DNA from: Bacteroidia bacterium
Lineage (GTDB): Bacteria > Bacteroidota > Bacteroidia > JANWVE01
DNA: 32,757 nucleotides
Assembly (NCBI GenBank): GCA_025056095.1
Contig: JANWVW010000007.1
Span: forward strand, 1 to 32,757
Direction of reading: 5' to 3'
Part shown: piece after piece, positions 1 through 8,103 of the stretch
Layout: each line of letters starts with the position of its first letter
Numbering within the stretch: position 1 is the stretch's first letter
Program-made: the position numbers and the translations under genes
Notes under the pieces: generated by a model
The model's input: the letters and a program-made list of their open reading frames with translations, nothing else
What the model was told of the DNA's origin: nothing
Databases searched by the model: none

Positions 1-121
1 CTTGCCCACACTTCGCTTGCGCTTGTGTGGGCAAGGTCGGCGTGCTACGGGCTACGCTCACGCTTCGGTGCTTCGCTTCGCTCCGCACTGGGCTAACGCC
101 CACCCTCCGCATGCCTCACGC
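1..121 (+). repeat. Dispersed GC-rich hairpin repeat, copy A (left end cut by window)
   Basis: GC-rich block in AT-rich DNA, one of seven related copies here. Stem 1 has 11-nt arms CTTGCCCACAC / GTGTGGGCAAG around a CGCTTGCG-containing loop. The block then runs through the shared GTCGGCGTGC box to stem 2 (TGGGC-TAAC-GCCCA) and ends in GCATGCCTCACGC. The T-run plus GGGCGTGCCC end is missing because the window begins inside the element. An open frame runs through it into the next gene; I treat that as accidental. Confidence 0.9.
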
Positions 122-161
122 AAAAAATAAAACTATCCCATTAAACGCGTATCTTTACTAC

Positions 162-1892
162 ATGAACCAAGTATTCTTCCCCTATGGCATAAGTAACTTT
201 GAAACACTAGTCAAAGACAACTACGTGTTTGTAGATAAAACTATTTTCATAGAAAAATTAGAGCAACACAAAGAAAGAAATGTATCCTTCTTACGCCCCC
301 GCAGATTTGGTAAAAGCTTGTGGCTCTCTATTTTAGAGTACTACTACGACATTAACCAAGCCCACAAATTTGACCAACTCTTTGGAAACTACTACATCGG
401 CAAAAACCCCACACCCCTGCACAACGCTTACCGAATTCTGCGTTTTGATTTCAGCGGCATAGACACCAGCACCAAAGAAAAAGCCAAAAAAGGATTTGCT
501 TTTTCAGTACTTAACGCAGTAAGAGAATTTGCAGATAAATACAAACTCTTTACACACGAACAAAGACAATTCATTTACCATCAAGCTGATGCAGAAGAAA
601 TTATCAATGCCTTTTTTAGAACCTATGCATCCAATGGATATTCAGAAAAAATTTACTTGCTTTTTGATGAATATGACCATTTTACGAACGATATTTTGTA
701 CCGCAGTTGGAATGAGTTTGTAGAGAGTGTGTCTAAACAAGGCTACATCCGCAAGTTTTATGAAGTTATCAAAAGTGCCACGCAACAAGGAGTTGTGGAT
801 AGGCTATTTATCACAGGCGTTTCTTCTTTGACTTTGGACGCCCTGACCAGCGGTTTTAACATCCTGACCGACCTTACCCACAGCCTTGAATTTGAAACTA
901 TGCTCGGATTTACCGAAAAAGAAGTACAACAATTAGTAGAACTGACTACAAAAGACAAAACTCTGCAAGCTAAAATTTTGCAAGAAATGAAAGAATGGTA
1001 CAACGGCTATCGGTTTTGTGAAACTTCTCACCAAACTCTGTACAATTCGGATATGGTTTTGTACTATTTGAAAGCTTTTCAAGAGACACACACTGCGCCC
1101 CGACGGTTGTTAGACCCTAACATTGCCCCTGACTATGGCAAACTCAAACAAATGTTTGAAGTGGTCAATCTGCAAAAGAACCAAGAAGTATTAGAAAAAG
1201 TACTACAAAATGGCTACATTGACGCCGAACTTATTCCGATATTCAACTTTGAAAAAGGTTTTACCCAAGCCGACTTTATCAACTTTTTGGCTTACTTGGG
1301 CAATTTGACCATTGGGGGCGTGGATGAAATTACAGGTAGAGTGCATTTCAAAATCCCTAACAAAGTGATTGAAGAACTGTATTGGCAGTATTATGCGGAT
1401 ATCCTAAACCAAATTCCTGAACTACAAAGCCAAAGTGAAGCAATAGACCAAGCCGTGATAAAAATGGCAAAGGAGGGAATATATGAAGATTTTTTTGTTT
1501 TGCTGGAAAAGGTTTTACAGACACTTTCCAATCGGGATTTTAGTAAGTTTAATGAGAAGTATGTAAAGGTAGTAATGGTGGCGTATTTAGTCTTGTCTAG
1601 TATTTTTGATGTAAGGAGTGAGGTAGAGCTTTTTGGGGGTGGTTATCCTGATGTGATGTTGATGAGAAGGCCGCAAAGGCAGCGGGAGCATCATGAGTAT
1701 GTGATAGAGTTGAAGTATTTGAAAAAGGAGGAGGAGAGTAGGTTGGATGAGGTCAGAGAGGAGGCTAAGCGTCAATTGTTGAGGTACTACCAACAAGATG
1801 AGGTATTACGGTGTAAGCCGTATTTGCATTTGTTGGCAGTAGTGTGCGTAAAAGATGTGCTGTATGTAGAGGAGGTAAAAGTACCTGCGTAA
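162..1892 (+). CDS. AAA-ATPase-like / PD-(D/E)XK nuclease-domain protein (DUF1703 type)
   Basis: 576 aa from the ATG at 162. The frame is open further upstream to 27, but that part lies in repeat copy A and is unlikely to be translated. The N-terminal half is an AAA-ATPase-like domain (PF09820 type): FVDKT near residue 23, a Walker-A-like RPRRFGKS at 45-52 and a Walker B LLFDEYD with Asp169. The C-terminal half is a PD-(D/E)XK nuclease-like domain (PF08011/DUF1703 type) with Asp497 and the E516-L-K518 triad intact. The family is abundant and multicopy in Bacteroidota, and its physiological role is not established. The gene stands alone between two repeats. Strand composition switches from C-rich to strongly G-rich at about codon 440, which may mark a recombination joint. 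Family assignment is from recognised motifs, not a search. Confidence 0.85.
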   Translation: MNQVFFPYGISNFETLVKDNYVFVDKTIFIEKLEQHKERNVSFLRPRRFGKSLWLSILEYYYDINQAHKFDQLFGNYYIGKNPTPLHNAYRILRFDFSGIDTSTKEKAKKGFAFSVLNAVREFADKYKLFTHEQRQFIYHQADAEEIINAFFRTYASNGYSEKIYLLFDEYDHFTNDILYRSWNEFVESVSKQGYIRKFYEVIKSATQQGVVDRLFITGVSSLTLDALTSGFNILTDLTHSLEFETMLGFTEKEVQQLVELTTKDKTLQAKILQEMKEWYNGYRFCETSHQTLYNSDMVLYYLKAFQETHTAPRRLLDPNIAPDYGKLKQMFEVVNLQKNQEVLEKVLQNGYIDAELIPIFNFEKGFTQADFINFLAYLGNLTIGGVDEITGRVHFKIPNKVIEELYWQYYADILNQIPELQSQSEAIDQAVIKMAKEGIYEDFFVLLEKVLQTLSNRDFSKFNEKYVKVVMVAYLVLSSIFDVRSEVELFGGGYPDVMLMRRPQRQREHHEYVIELKYLKKEEESRLDEVREEAKRQLLRYYQQDEVLRCKPYLHLLAVVCVKDVLYVEEVKVPA

Positions 1893-1900
1893 GCAGGTAC
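1881..1900 (+). other. Perfect hairpin with GTAA (GNRA-type) loop over the stop codon
   Basis: GTACCTGC and GCAGGTAC pair perfectly over 8 bp around the tetraloop GTAA, and the loop's TAA is the stop codon of the preceding gene. In RNA this would be a GNRA tetraloop hairpin. There is no T-run after it, so it is not a standard intrinsic terminator; it could protect the 3' end or act in termination with a factor. Bases 1901-1989 beyond it are G-rich and hold no gene I can see. Confidence 0.6.
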
Positions 1901-1989
1901 AAGAATTTAAGTTTGTAAGTGATTGAGAATAAGGTTGAGATGAGGTAGATAAGGTCAAGTTGAGGGTATTGAGGGAGTGTTATTCAATT

Positions 1990-2105
1990 GCGTGAGGGGC
2001 ATGGAGCATGCCGTTAGGCAGTGCGCAGCGTTAGCGGAGCACCGAAGCGAAGCGTAGTGCGGAGTGCCCCGACCCTTGCGTCAGCAAGGGGCACGCCCAA
2101 AAAAA
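1990..2105 (-). repeat. Dispersed GC-rich hairpin repeat, copy B
   Basis: Read on the minus strand it starts TTTTTTTGGGCGTGCCCC, forms stem CCCTTGC-TGAC-GCAAGGG, passes GTCGGGGCA, then a CGCTTCGCTTCGG segment and the small stem TGCC-TAAC-GGCA, and ends CCCCTCACGC. It uses the short TGAC-loop version of stem 1, as the composite copies D and E do at one end. It lies 97 bp after the ATPase/nuclease gene. Confidence 0.9.
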
Positions 2106-2113
2106 TAAATTAT

Positions 2114-2180
2114 TTAAGAATTCGCACAGATATAATGAACTTTGTTCATTTATCACAAAGTTTTTAACATAAGTTCTTAA
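2114..2180 (+). promoter_or_regulatory. Nested inverted repeats upstream of the NHL/OmpA gene
   Basis: An inner dyad AATGAAC-TTT-GTTCATT (2134-2150) lies within outer arms TTAAGAA (2114-2120) and TTCTTAA (2174-2180), ending 19 bp before the ATG at 2200. This could be an operator or a 5'-leader structure. AT-rich DNA gives such arms by chance fairly often, so confidence is low. No clear TAnnTTTG element was seen for this gene. Confidence 0.3.
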
Positions 2181-2199
2181 TTTAGCGTAAAATTAAAGT

Positions 2200-3966
2200 A
2201 TGTATAAAAAAGTAGTTATCTTACTTGCTATTACTGTAAGTGTTGCAGTGTGTCAAAACGCACAGCCAGAACCCGAATGGAAGGTTATTACATTTGCAGG
2301 GGGATTGATGGGCTACAAAGATGGAAAAGGTACAGAAGCCCGCTTCAATAGACCTAACGGCATGTGCATAGATATCTATGACAATATCTACGTATCTGAT
2401 GATGGAAATAACTGCATCCGTAAAATTACGCCAAATGGCGAAGTAAGCACTTTTGTTAAAGGAATACACGGATGCCCCGTTGCAGACAAAAAAGGTAATA
2501 TCTACGTAGCTTCTGAATACGAGCATGTTATTTACAAAGTAACACCAAACGGTAAAATTTCTGTATTCGCAGGCGGAGGAAAACCAGGATACAGAGATGG
2601 AGTAGGTAAAAATGCTCTGTTTAATCGCCCTGCAAGCATAGATATTGATGCAAATGACAATCTTATCGTAGCTGAAATGGATGGAAATTATATCCGTAAA
2701 ATTAGTCCTGACGGCACTGTAACCACTATCGCAGGAAGTGGTCAAGCTGGTTACGCTAATGGCAAAGGAAGAGAAGCCTCTTTTGACTGTCCATTAGGCA
2801 TTTGTATGGACGTAGATGACAATATTATTATCGTAGATAGCAGAAACAAAGCAATTCGCAAAATTACCCCTGATGGTGTAGTTACCACTATTCTCAATAG
2901 CAGATTCAAAGGATACGTAGATAAAACTAATGGCATTAGCAGTTTGAGCTTTGAAACAGGTAGAAATGATAACATACGCTACTACGGCAATTTTAATTGG
3001 TTAGACCCTTACAGCTTATCTGGAAGTAACTCTTGGGGGGGGGATGTGGTATTAGATAAAAGCCATAACAATCTCTACATTGCTGATGGGGGCAACAACT
3101 GCATTCTAAGAGTTAATTTTATTGACAAAACAGTAAGTGTATTTGCAGGAAACGGTAGAGCAGGCAGTAAAGATGGACCACCTTCTGTAGCTACCTTCAA
3201 TAATCCCGTAGAAATTGTAGTAGATAGTAAAGGAAATTTTTTTGTTGTAGATAATGGGGGACATGCTATAAGAAAAATTGAGCGCAGTTTTCCTGAAATT
3301 CCTAAAAAGAGAAGCGATAACGCTGCGATTGTAGTTAGCCCGCCTAAAACCAAAGAAACTGTTTTAATAGGTAAAGTAATTGACGCAGAAACTAAACAAC
3401 CCGTAGAAACCAAAGTAGACCTCATTTATACAAAAAACAATTCTAAAATTTCTTGTAATCACTCAAAGGAGGGCTTTAAGCAAACGTTAAAAGAAGGCGG
3501 AGAATATCAGTTGGTTGTAGAAGCACAAGGCTACCTACCCTACGAAACTAAAATAGAAGTCAAAGAAGGAACGGACAACCAAACAGTAATAGAACTTCAT
3601 AAAATAAAAAAAGGTGAAAAGGTAGTACTAAACAACATCTACTTTGAACCTAATAAATACACACTTGACCCTCGCTCTTATGAGGAACTAGAAAGAGTAT
3701 ATAACTTCCTTAAAACCTATCCTACGGTGCGGATTCGTATAGAAGGGCATACCGATGGTGGAGTTAAGGGAACCGATCCTGCTTATTTACAAAAGCTTTC
3801 CGAAGATCGTGCTAATGAGGTAAAGAATTGGCTTGTTCGTAAAGGCATAGATAAAAATCGTTTAGAAGCAGTAGGTTACGGTAGTTCTAGACCTATTGCG
3901 GATAATAATACCGAAGAGGGGCGTAAAAAGAATAGGCGGACTGAATTTGAAATTATTACAGAGTAG
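2200..3966 (+). CDS. Secreted NHL-repeat beta-propeller protein with C-terminal OmpA domain
   Basis: 588 aa. A signal peptide (MYKKVV, hydrophobic core, cleavage near residue 20) is followed by about six NHL-type blades (residues 30-365, recurring 'FNRPxxIxxDxxDNxxVxD...IRKIxPDG'). Then comes a carboxypeptidase-regulatory-like domain (about 385-470, GKVIDAETKQPV) and an OmpA C-terminal peptidoglycan-binding domain (about 477-588) with GHTDGG and LSEDRA carrying the usual Asp and Arg. It is probably periplasmic, anchoring the outer membrane to peptidoglycan. The order propeller-CRD-OmpA resembles the type IX secretion protein PorE, but with NHL blades and without TPRs; a T9SS role is only inference. 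A run of nine G at 3035-3043 lies in the coding sequence and is a possible slippage site. A good terminator follows at 4049. Confidence 0.85.
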   Translation: MYKKVVILLAITVSVAVCQNAQPEPEWKVITFAGGLMGYKDGKGTEARFNRPNGMCIDIYDNIYVSDDGNNCIRKITPNGEVSTFVKGIHGCPVADKKGNIYVASEYEHVIYKVTPNGKISVFAGGGKPGYRDGVGKNALFNRPASIDIDANDNLIVAEMDGNYIRKISPDGTVTTIAGSGQAGYANGKGREASFDCPLGICMDVDDNIIIVDSRNKAIRKITPDGVVTTILNSRFKGYVDKTNGISSLSFETGRNDNIRYYGNFNWLDPYSLSGSNSWGGDVVLDKSHNNLYIADGGNNCILRVNFIDKTVSVFAGNGRAGSKDGPPSVATFNNPVEIVVDSKGNFFVVDNGGHAIRKIERSFPEIPKKRSDNAAIVVSPPKTKETVLIGKVIDAETKQPVETKVDLIYTKNNSKISCNHSKEGFKQTLKEGGEYQLVVEAQGYLPYETKIEVKEGTDNQTVIELHKIKKGEKVVLNNIYFEPNKYTLDPRSYEELERVYNFLKTYPTVRIRIEGHTDGGVKGTDPAYLQKLSEDRANEVKNWLVRKGIDKNRLEAVGYGSSRPIADNNTEEGRKKNRRTEFEIITE

Positions 3967-4048
3967 CTCAAAATGAAGGTGCAAAGCAGTTTGACAAAGT
4001 AGACTGATAAAACCTTTTGGAAGCGAATAAGTAAGTTTAGAGAATACT

Positions 4049-4084
4049 ATGGCGGCGCTGGAAAGCAGTGTCGCCATAATTTTT
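4049..4084 (+). terminator. Intrinsic terminator of the NHL/OmpA gene
   Basis: Arms ATGGCGGCGCTG (4049-4060) and CAGTGTCGCCAT (4066-4077) form a 12-bp stem with two G-T pairs around the loop GAAAG, followed by AATTTTT. This is the only clear stem-plus-T-run terminator I found in the window. Confidence 0.8.
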
Positions 4085-4254
4085 ACAAAATCATTCCACA
4101 ATAGTTGGACTATTGCAGAAAACCTACGGAGAAAAATAAAAATGTATCCGTAGATACAAATTTGGTAGTTTTCAATGTCAGTTTTTCGGTTTAGGAAAGT
4201 TTGTTTTGTACTTAGTTTTTTTGAAAAGGATTTGTGAGGAGTTTTTAGTTTAAT

Positions 4255-4390
4255 GCGTGAGGCATGCGAAGGGTGGGCGTTAGCCCAGTGCGGAGCGAAG
4301 CGAAGCACCGAAGCGAAAGCGTAGCCCGAAGCACGCCGACCTTGCCCGCGTGAGCGCAGCGAAACGCGGGCAAGGGCACGCCCAAAAAAA
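4255..4390 (-). repeat. Dispersed GC-rich hairpin repeat, copy C
   Basis: Full-length copy on the minus strand: TTTTTTTGGGCGTGCCC end, stem 1 with arms CTTGCCCGCGT / ACGCGGGCAAG, the GTCGGCGTGC box, stem 2 TGGGC-TAAC-GCCCA, and the GCATGCCTCACGC end. Stem 1 differs from copy A on both arms with pairing kept. It lies 36 bp beyond the stop codon of the glycosylase gene. Confidence 0.92.
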
Positions 4391-4426
4391 TAGACCTCAA
4401 TTAGAATTAAACAAAGCAAACTAAAC

Positions 4427-5011
4427 TCAATACAACAAAAACCTGTAAGGCAATTCTGTACCCTTAGTTATACCTATGCGAGTAGTAGAAATGATATTCC
4501 TATTTTGCACTTCTGCATCCAAGATGTAAAGCTTATCTGAACATAAAGAAAGCATGTTGTGCGACATATCAATCCCCATTGCTTGACATAGTTTGCTTGG
4601 TCCACTGCAAAGTTGTTCAATTTTGGTTGTGTTTCTACGTTTTTGCATAATTTCTATTCCATAGAGGGGTTCCAAAGCGCGAATCAACACAGCTTCTCCT
4701 ACTCCTTCTTGACCACTAACTACATTAAAACAATAATGCATGCCATAAATCAAATACACATAGCTATTACCTGCCGACATAAACATAGCGGCATTTCGCT
4801 TAGTTTTTTTATTCATAAAAGCATGGCATGCAGGGTCATTATGTAAATAAGCTTCGGTTTCTATAATTCTGCCCGCGGTAACAGTGCCATCCTGTACGGA
4901 TACTAAAATTTTACCCAACAACTCTTTTGCCAGCGTAAGTGTATCGTATTCCTGATACCTATTAAACTTTGATGCTTTTAATGGCAGCATACTCGGGTGA
5001 GTTAACCCCAT
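4427..5011 (-). CDS. DNA-3-methyladenine glycosylase (AAG/MPG family)
   Basis: 194 aa. This is the monofunctional alkyladenine glycosylase family (PF02245), which flips out and excises alkylated purines such as 3-methyladenine to start base-excision repair. Seen: LAKELLGKIL near residue 28; RIIETEAY with the expected catalytic Glu53 and Tyr55; CHAF with His63; KTKRNAAMF; YVYLIYGMHYCFN; and VLIRALEP. These line up with human AAG motifs in order and spacing. The start is uncertain: ATG 5011 overlaps the upstream gene by 50 bp and ATG 4990 by 29 bp, and both keep the whole domain. The overlap suggests translational coupling to the duplicated unknown protein encoded upstream. Confidence 0.93.
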   Translation of the reverse strand: MGLTHPSMLPLKASKFNRYQEYDTLTLAKELLGKILVSVQDGTVTAGRIIETEAYLHNDPACHAFMNKKTKRNAAMFMSAGNSYVYLIYGMHYCFNVVSGQEGVGEAVLIRALEPLYGIEIMQKRRNTTKIEQLCSGPSKLCQAMGIDMSHNMLSLCSDKLYILDAEVQNRNIISTTRIGITKGTELPYRFLLY

Positions 5012-5651
5012 ATTGTACTTTAATGTAGGATTTAATTCGCTTTACACGCTCTGAAAGACCATTTTTGCCATTGTACAACTCTTGTCGTTGGGCTTTTACT
5101 TCATTTAGCTTTTGCAATACATTTTCGACTTCTGTGTGTAGTTCAATAAGATAATTGAGTTTTTTGGTTAGCTCTTCAATTGTAACCTGCTCTACAGTTG
5201 GATTGTACAAAACAGGAAATTTTTCAATTTCACTAATCATGCTTTTGAAAGCTTCGATAAGGCTATTGTAAGACAGTTCTGTAATTTTTTCTTCGCCCTC
5301 TTTTCTATGAATAGCTCGAGTGGTTTTGGCAATGGCGTTAATAGTGTTGTATTCGTGAGATTTGTTACCGTACTGGGCTTTAACTGCATTGAGGACTAAA
5401 GTTACTGTTTTTTGTAGTGAATCAGGTGCTGTGCGAAAAGCTTTTTGCCGCAAAGCAGCTAGTTCGCTATACCTTTTGCGTAATTCTGCTTCTTTTGCAT
5501 TTACCTCTGCGATAGCGTTCAATAAGTTACTTACGTCGGTTATAGACTCCCATTGGCGAGGAGGTTGATATTCAGGAAAGCTGCTAATGTAGTTCAAGAG
5601 TAATTGAGCTCTTTCGTACTTGGCTTCAAAAGTATTATTGGTTTTTGCCAT
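4962..5651 (-). CDS. Unknown protein with two tandem helical repeats ending in QYGxxSxEY
   Basis: 229 aa, no signal peptide or membrane segment. It is an internal duplication: each half is a long charged helical stretch followed by a conserved tail. The tails are VKAQYGNKSHEYNTINAI (about residues 90-107) and IKVQYGVNSPEYAAIKSI (about 209-226). The first helical half has AEVNAKEAELRKRYSELAAL, the second ELHTEVENVLQKLNEVKAQ. I do not recognise a named domain; similar YGxxSxEY proteins of unknown role occur in other bacteria, from memory only. The promoter at 5671-5702 is a textbook Bacteroidota one. The 3' end overlaps the glycosylase start. Confidence 0.8.
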   Translation of the reverse strand: MAKTNNTFEAKYERAQLLLNYISSFPEYQPPRQWESITDVSNLLNAIAEVNAKEAELRKRYSELAALRQKAFRTAPDSLQKTVTLVLNAVKAQYGNKSHEYNTINAIAKTTRAIHRKEGEEKITELSYNSLIEAFKSMISEIEKFPVLYNPTVEQVTIEELTKKLNYLIELHTEVENVLQKLNEVKAQRQELYNGKNGLSERVKRIKSYIKVQYGVNSPEYAAIKSIKV

Positions 5652-5670
5652 GTGCGTTTTAATTGCGGGG

Positions 5671-5702
5671 CAAATATAAAATATAAGTTTGTAAAAACCA
5701 AA
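5671..5702 (-). promoter_or_regulatory. Bacteroidota-type promoter of the duplicated unknown gene
   Basis: On the minus strand TTTG (5702-5699), exactly 20 nt, then TATATTTG (5678-5671). This matches the -33/-7 consensus TTTG-N~20-TAnnTTTG. The start codon is 19 nt further on. Confidence 0.75.
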
Positions 5703-5773
5703 TAAAAAGTTGTAAAGTTAGATAAGCTTTTATCAACACAATGAGAGGCTTAATTTTTAGGAGTGAGCTACTT

Positions 5774-7309
5774 TTATTCCCATTCAATAGTAGCAGGTGG
5801 CTTTGAGCTAATATCATAGACTACTCGGTTTATCCCTTTTACATGGTTAATAATTTGAGTAGAAACTGATGCTAAAAAAGAATGAGGTAGGGGTGCCCAA
5901 TCGGCTGTCATGCCATCTAGGCTGGTAACTGCGCGTAAGCAAGCAACTTGTTCGTAAGTACGTTCATCGCCCATTACTCCAACAGAATGCACGGGTAAAA
6001 GCACAGCAAAAGCTTGCCAAACAGTATGATACAAATTGTGTTTTTTTAAGTTTTCTATGAAAATAGCATCTATTTCTTGTAACAAAGCTACTTTTTGTTG
6101 AGTAATTTCTCCTATTATCCGAATAGCAAGCCCAGGTCCTGGAAATGGATGCCTGTTGAGTAATGCATCAGGCAGGTTTAGCACTTTTCCTAAGTTTCTC
6201 ACTTCATCTTTGAATAACATTCGCAAAGGTTCTATTAGCTTCAAGTGCATTTTTTGAGGTAAGCCACCTACATTGTGATGAGATTTTATAGTTACAGAAG
6301 GTCCTTTGACTGAAACAGATTCTATTACATCGGGGTAAATAGTACCTTGAGCTAAAAACTGCACATTTGGAATTTTTTGTGCTTCTGCTTCAAATACTTC
6401 AATAAAAACTCTGCCGATAGTTTTACGCTTTTGTTCAGGGTCCGTAATGCCCTTTAAGGATTCATAAAATTTTTGTTGTGCTTTTACACCTATTACGTTC
6501 AAGCCTAGGGCTTGATATTGCTCTAAAACTTGTTCGTACTCATTTTTGCGTAGCAAACCATTATCTACAAAAATACAGTGTAAACGTTTGCCAATAGCTT
6601 TATGAATTAACACAGCGGTTACGGAAGAGTCCACTCCACCTGATAGACCACATACTACGTTTGCCTTTTCTCCTACTTGCAAGTTGATGTCAGCAATAGT
6701 GCGTTGAATGAAGTTTTCGGCGGTCCAGTTGGGTTGGCATTTTGCTATGTTGTAGACAAAATTTTGTAAAATTTCTTTACCTTGTAAAGTGTGTACTACT
6801 TCGGGGTGAAATTGTACGCCGTAGATAGGTTTTGTTTCATGTTTGAATGCAGCAATAGGGATGCTTTCTGTTTGGGCTATTACTTGGTAGTCTTTTGCTA
6901 GTTCTAGTATGCTATCGGCATGACTCATCCATACTTGGGTATGTGGACTAATATTTTTGAAGAGAGTATTGTCTTTAATTTGTGTTAGATTTGCTCTACC
7001 ATACTCACGTATGGCAGCTTTTTCTACTTTACCTCCTTGTTTGTGAGCAATGAGCTGCGCCCCATAGCATATTCCCAAAGTAGGCAAGCTAAGTATTTTT
7101 TGCCATACCTCTTGGGTTATATTCGGTGCTTCGGGTTGGTGTACGCTTGCAGGGCTACCCGATAGAATAATTCCTTTTGTATTATTGTCTAGAGCTCGTG
7201 CAGCTTCATAAAAGGGATGTATTTCGCAATATACGTGCAATTCTCTTATTCTGCGAGCTATGAGCTGCGTGTACTGCGAACCAAAATCTAATATCACAAT
7301 CTTTTGCAT
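5774..7309 (-). CDS. guaA: GMP synthase (glutamine-hydrolysing)
   Basis: 511 aa, the usual full length. It converts XMP, ATP and glutamine to GMP in purine synthesis, in the cytoplasm. The N-terminal class I glutamine amidotransferase domain has nucleophile Cys81 (GICYGAQ) and the His168/Glu170 pair in GVQFHPEV. The ATP-pyrophosphatase domain has the P-loop SGGVDSS at 222-228. The C-terminal dimerisation domain ends in the conserved PPATIEWE. All catalytic residues are present. The gene is alone on its strand, with TATTTTTG at 7318-7325 eight nt before the ATG. Confidence 0.98.
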   Translation of the reverse strand: MQKIVILDFGSQYTQLIARRIRELHVYCEIHPFYEAARALDNNTKGIILSGSPASVHQPEAPNITQEVWQKILSLPTLGICYGAQLIAHKQGGKVEKAAIREYGRANLTQIKDNTLFKNISPHTQVWMSHADSILELAKDYQVIAQTESIPIAAFKHETKPIYGVQFHPEVVHTLQGKEILQNFVYNIAKCQPNWTAENFIQRTIADINLQVGEKANVVCGLSGGVDSSVTAVLIHKAIGKRLHCIFVDNGLLRKNEYEQVLEQYQALGLNVIGVKAQQKFYESLKGITDPEQKRKTIGRVFIEVFEAEAQKIPNVQFLAQGTIYPDVIESVSVKGPSVTIKSHHNVGGLPQKMHLKLIEPLRMLFKDEVRNLGKVLNLPDALLNRHPFPGPGLAIRIIGEITQQKVALLQEIDAIFIENLKKHNLYHTVWQAFAVLLPVHSVGVMGDERTYEQVACLRAVTSLDGMTADWAPLPHSFLASVSTQIINHVKGINRVVYDISSKPPATIEWE

Positions 7310-7317
7310 AATTTGTG

Positions 7318-7325
7318 CAAAAATA
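7318..7325 (-). promoter_or_regulatory. -7 element of guaA
   Basis: TATTTTTG on the minus strand, 8 nt before the start codon. No convincing -33 TTTG at the expected distance. Confidence 0.5.
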
Positions 7326-7466
7326 CATACTGTATTTGTTTGTAAGTTTTTGGGATGTTAAAAGTGTGAAGTAAATTGAGTAGATTAAAAATTATGAAAT
7401 TATGATTGTAGTCAAAATGTATAATGGGTATTGTTGAAATAGACAATGAGGATTTACTTTTGCGTT

Positions 7467-8086
7467 ATGAGCCAAATAACGATAAAAAGAGCAAGCACTG
7501 CTCTCATCGTCTTGGCAAAGGTAGTAAAAAATGGAACATAAAATTTTTTGTGTAGAGATTGTGGCAAGCAATTTCAGAGCTACTACTAAGCCAGGAATTA
7601 AAAACCTGATTGCCTGTTATGTCATTTAAGAGATATAATAAATCGTTGTAGGTTTTACGTACGATGCTACAAGTAGCAAAAAGAACCTTGATTGAGCTAA
7701 AGGGAAAGTATTATCATAATTATGCTCTTATGTGGTACGAAAAATAGCCAGAAATGGTGGACAATATATGCTTATGTTCTTGAAACAGATGAAATTTTAG
7801 CTTATAGGGAAAAGAGATGCTGTTGCAGTCAAGAAACTTTATCAGAGACACAAAAATTTACAAATAAGTGCCTATTTGCACTGATGGGTGGAAAGCATTT
7901 GTACAAGTGCTTAATAAGGAAAACCATCAAGTTAGTAAGGCTTGTAGATTGAAGGTGCACACGCTGCGTTGCATGCTAGAAACAGACGATTAGTCCGCCA
8001 AACTACTTCCAAAAGAGAACTTTACCACAGATGCTTCTGTTGAAATTATGTTTTACCATAGAAATTGTAGCTATCATACATTCTAA
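7467..8086 (+). pseudogene. Degenerate IS1-family transposase
   Basis: No intact frame, but pieces of an IS1 InsA/InsB-type transposase occur in order across the three forward frames. A zinc-ribbon piece LCRDCGKQF (about 7548) is followed by KNSQKWWTIYAY and ETDEILAY (about 7740-7805). After a shift come RDAVAVKKLYQRH, after another CTDGWKAFVQVL (from 7877), and after a third ARNRRLVRQTTSKREL (about 7965-8020). At least four frameshifts or stops separate them, and the first part also has a stop after the zinc ribbon. Start (ATG 7467) and end (TAA 8086) are approximate. I could not find convincing terminal inverted repeats or a target duplication; GGTA near 7427 and TACC near 8092 are the only weak candidates. 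The 157 bp between guaA and 7467 hold nothing else that I can see apart from the guaA promoter element. Confidence 0.8.
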
Positions 8087-8103
8087 CTAAGTACCATCAA
8101 AAA

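Larger units (their letters stand above)
3967..4426. other. Convergent intergenic region
   Basis: 460 bp between two converging genes. It holds the terminator at 4049-4084 and repeat copy C (4255-4390). In the remaining sequence I see no gene; an open minus-strand frame here runs through the repeat and overlaps the end of the NHL/OmpA gene, and is not credible. Confidence 0.8.

Noticed and set aside
1990-2105. Repeats as integron attC sites (GTTAGGC-like pieces in copy B)
   Set aside because: No paired R/L core sites in the attC order, the motif is absent from other copies, and there is no integrase gene.
3862-4419. Open minus-strand frame of 185 codons between the NHL and glycosylase genes
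   Set aside because: It overlaps the end of the NHL/OmpA gene, runs across repeat copy C and the terminator, and has no recognisable protein features.
7722-7952. Apparent 76-aa gene in the guaA-downstream gap
   Set aside because: It contains one frame of the broken IS1 transposase (QKWWTIYAYVLETDEILAY); flanking frames carry the rest.
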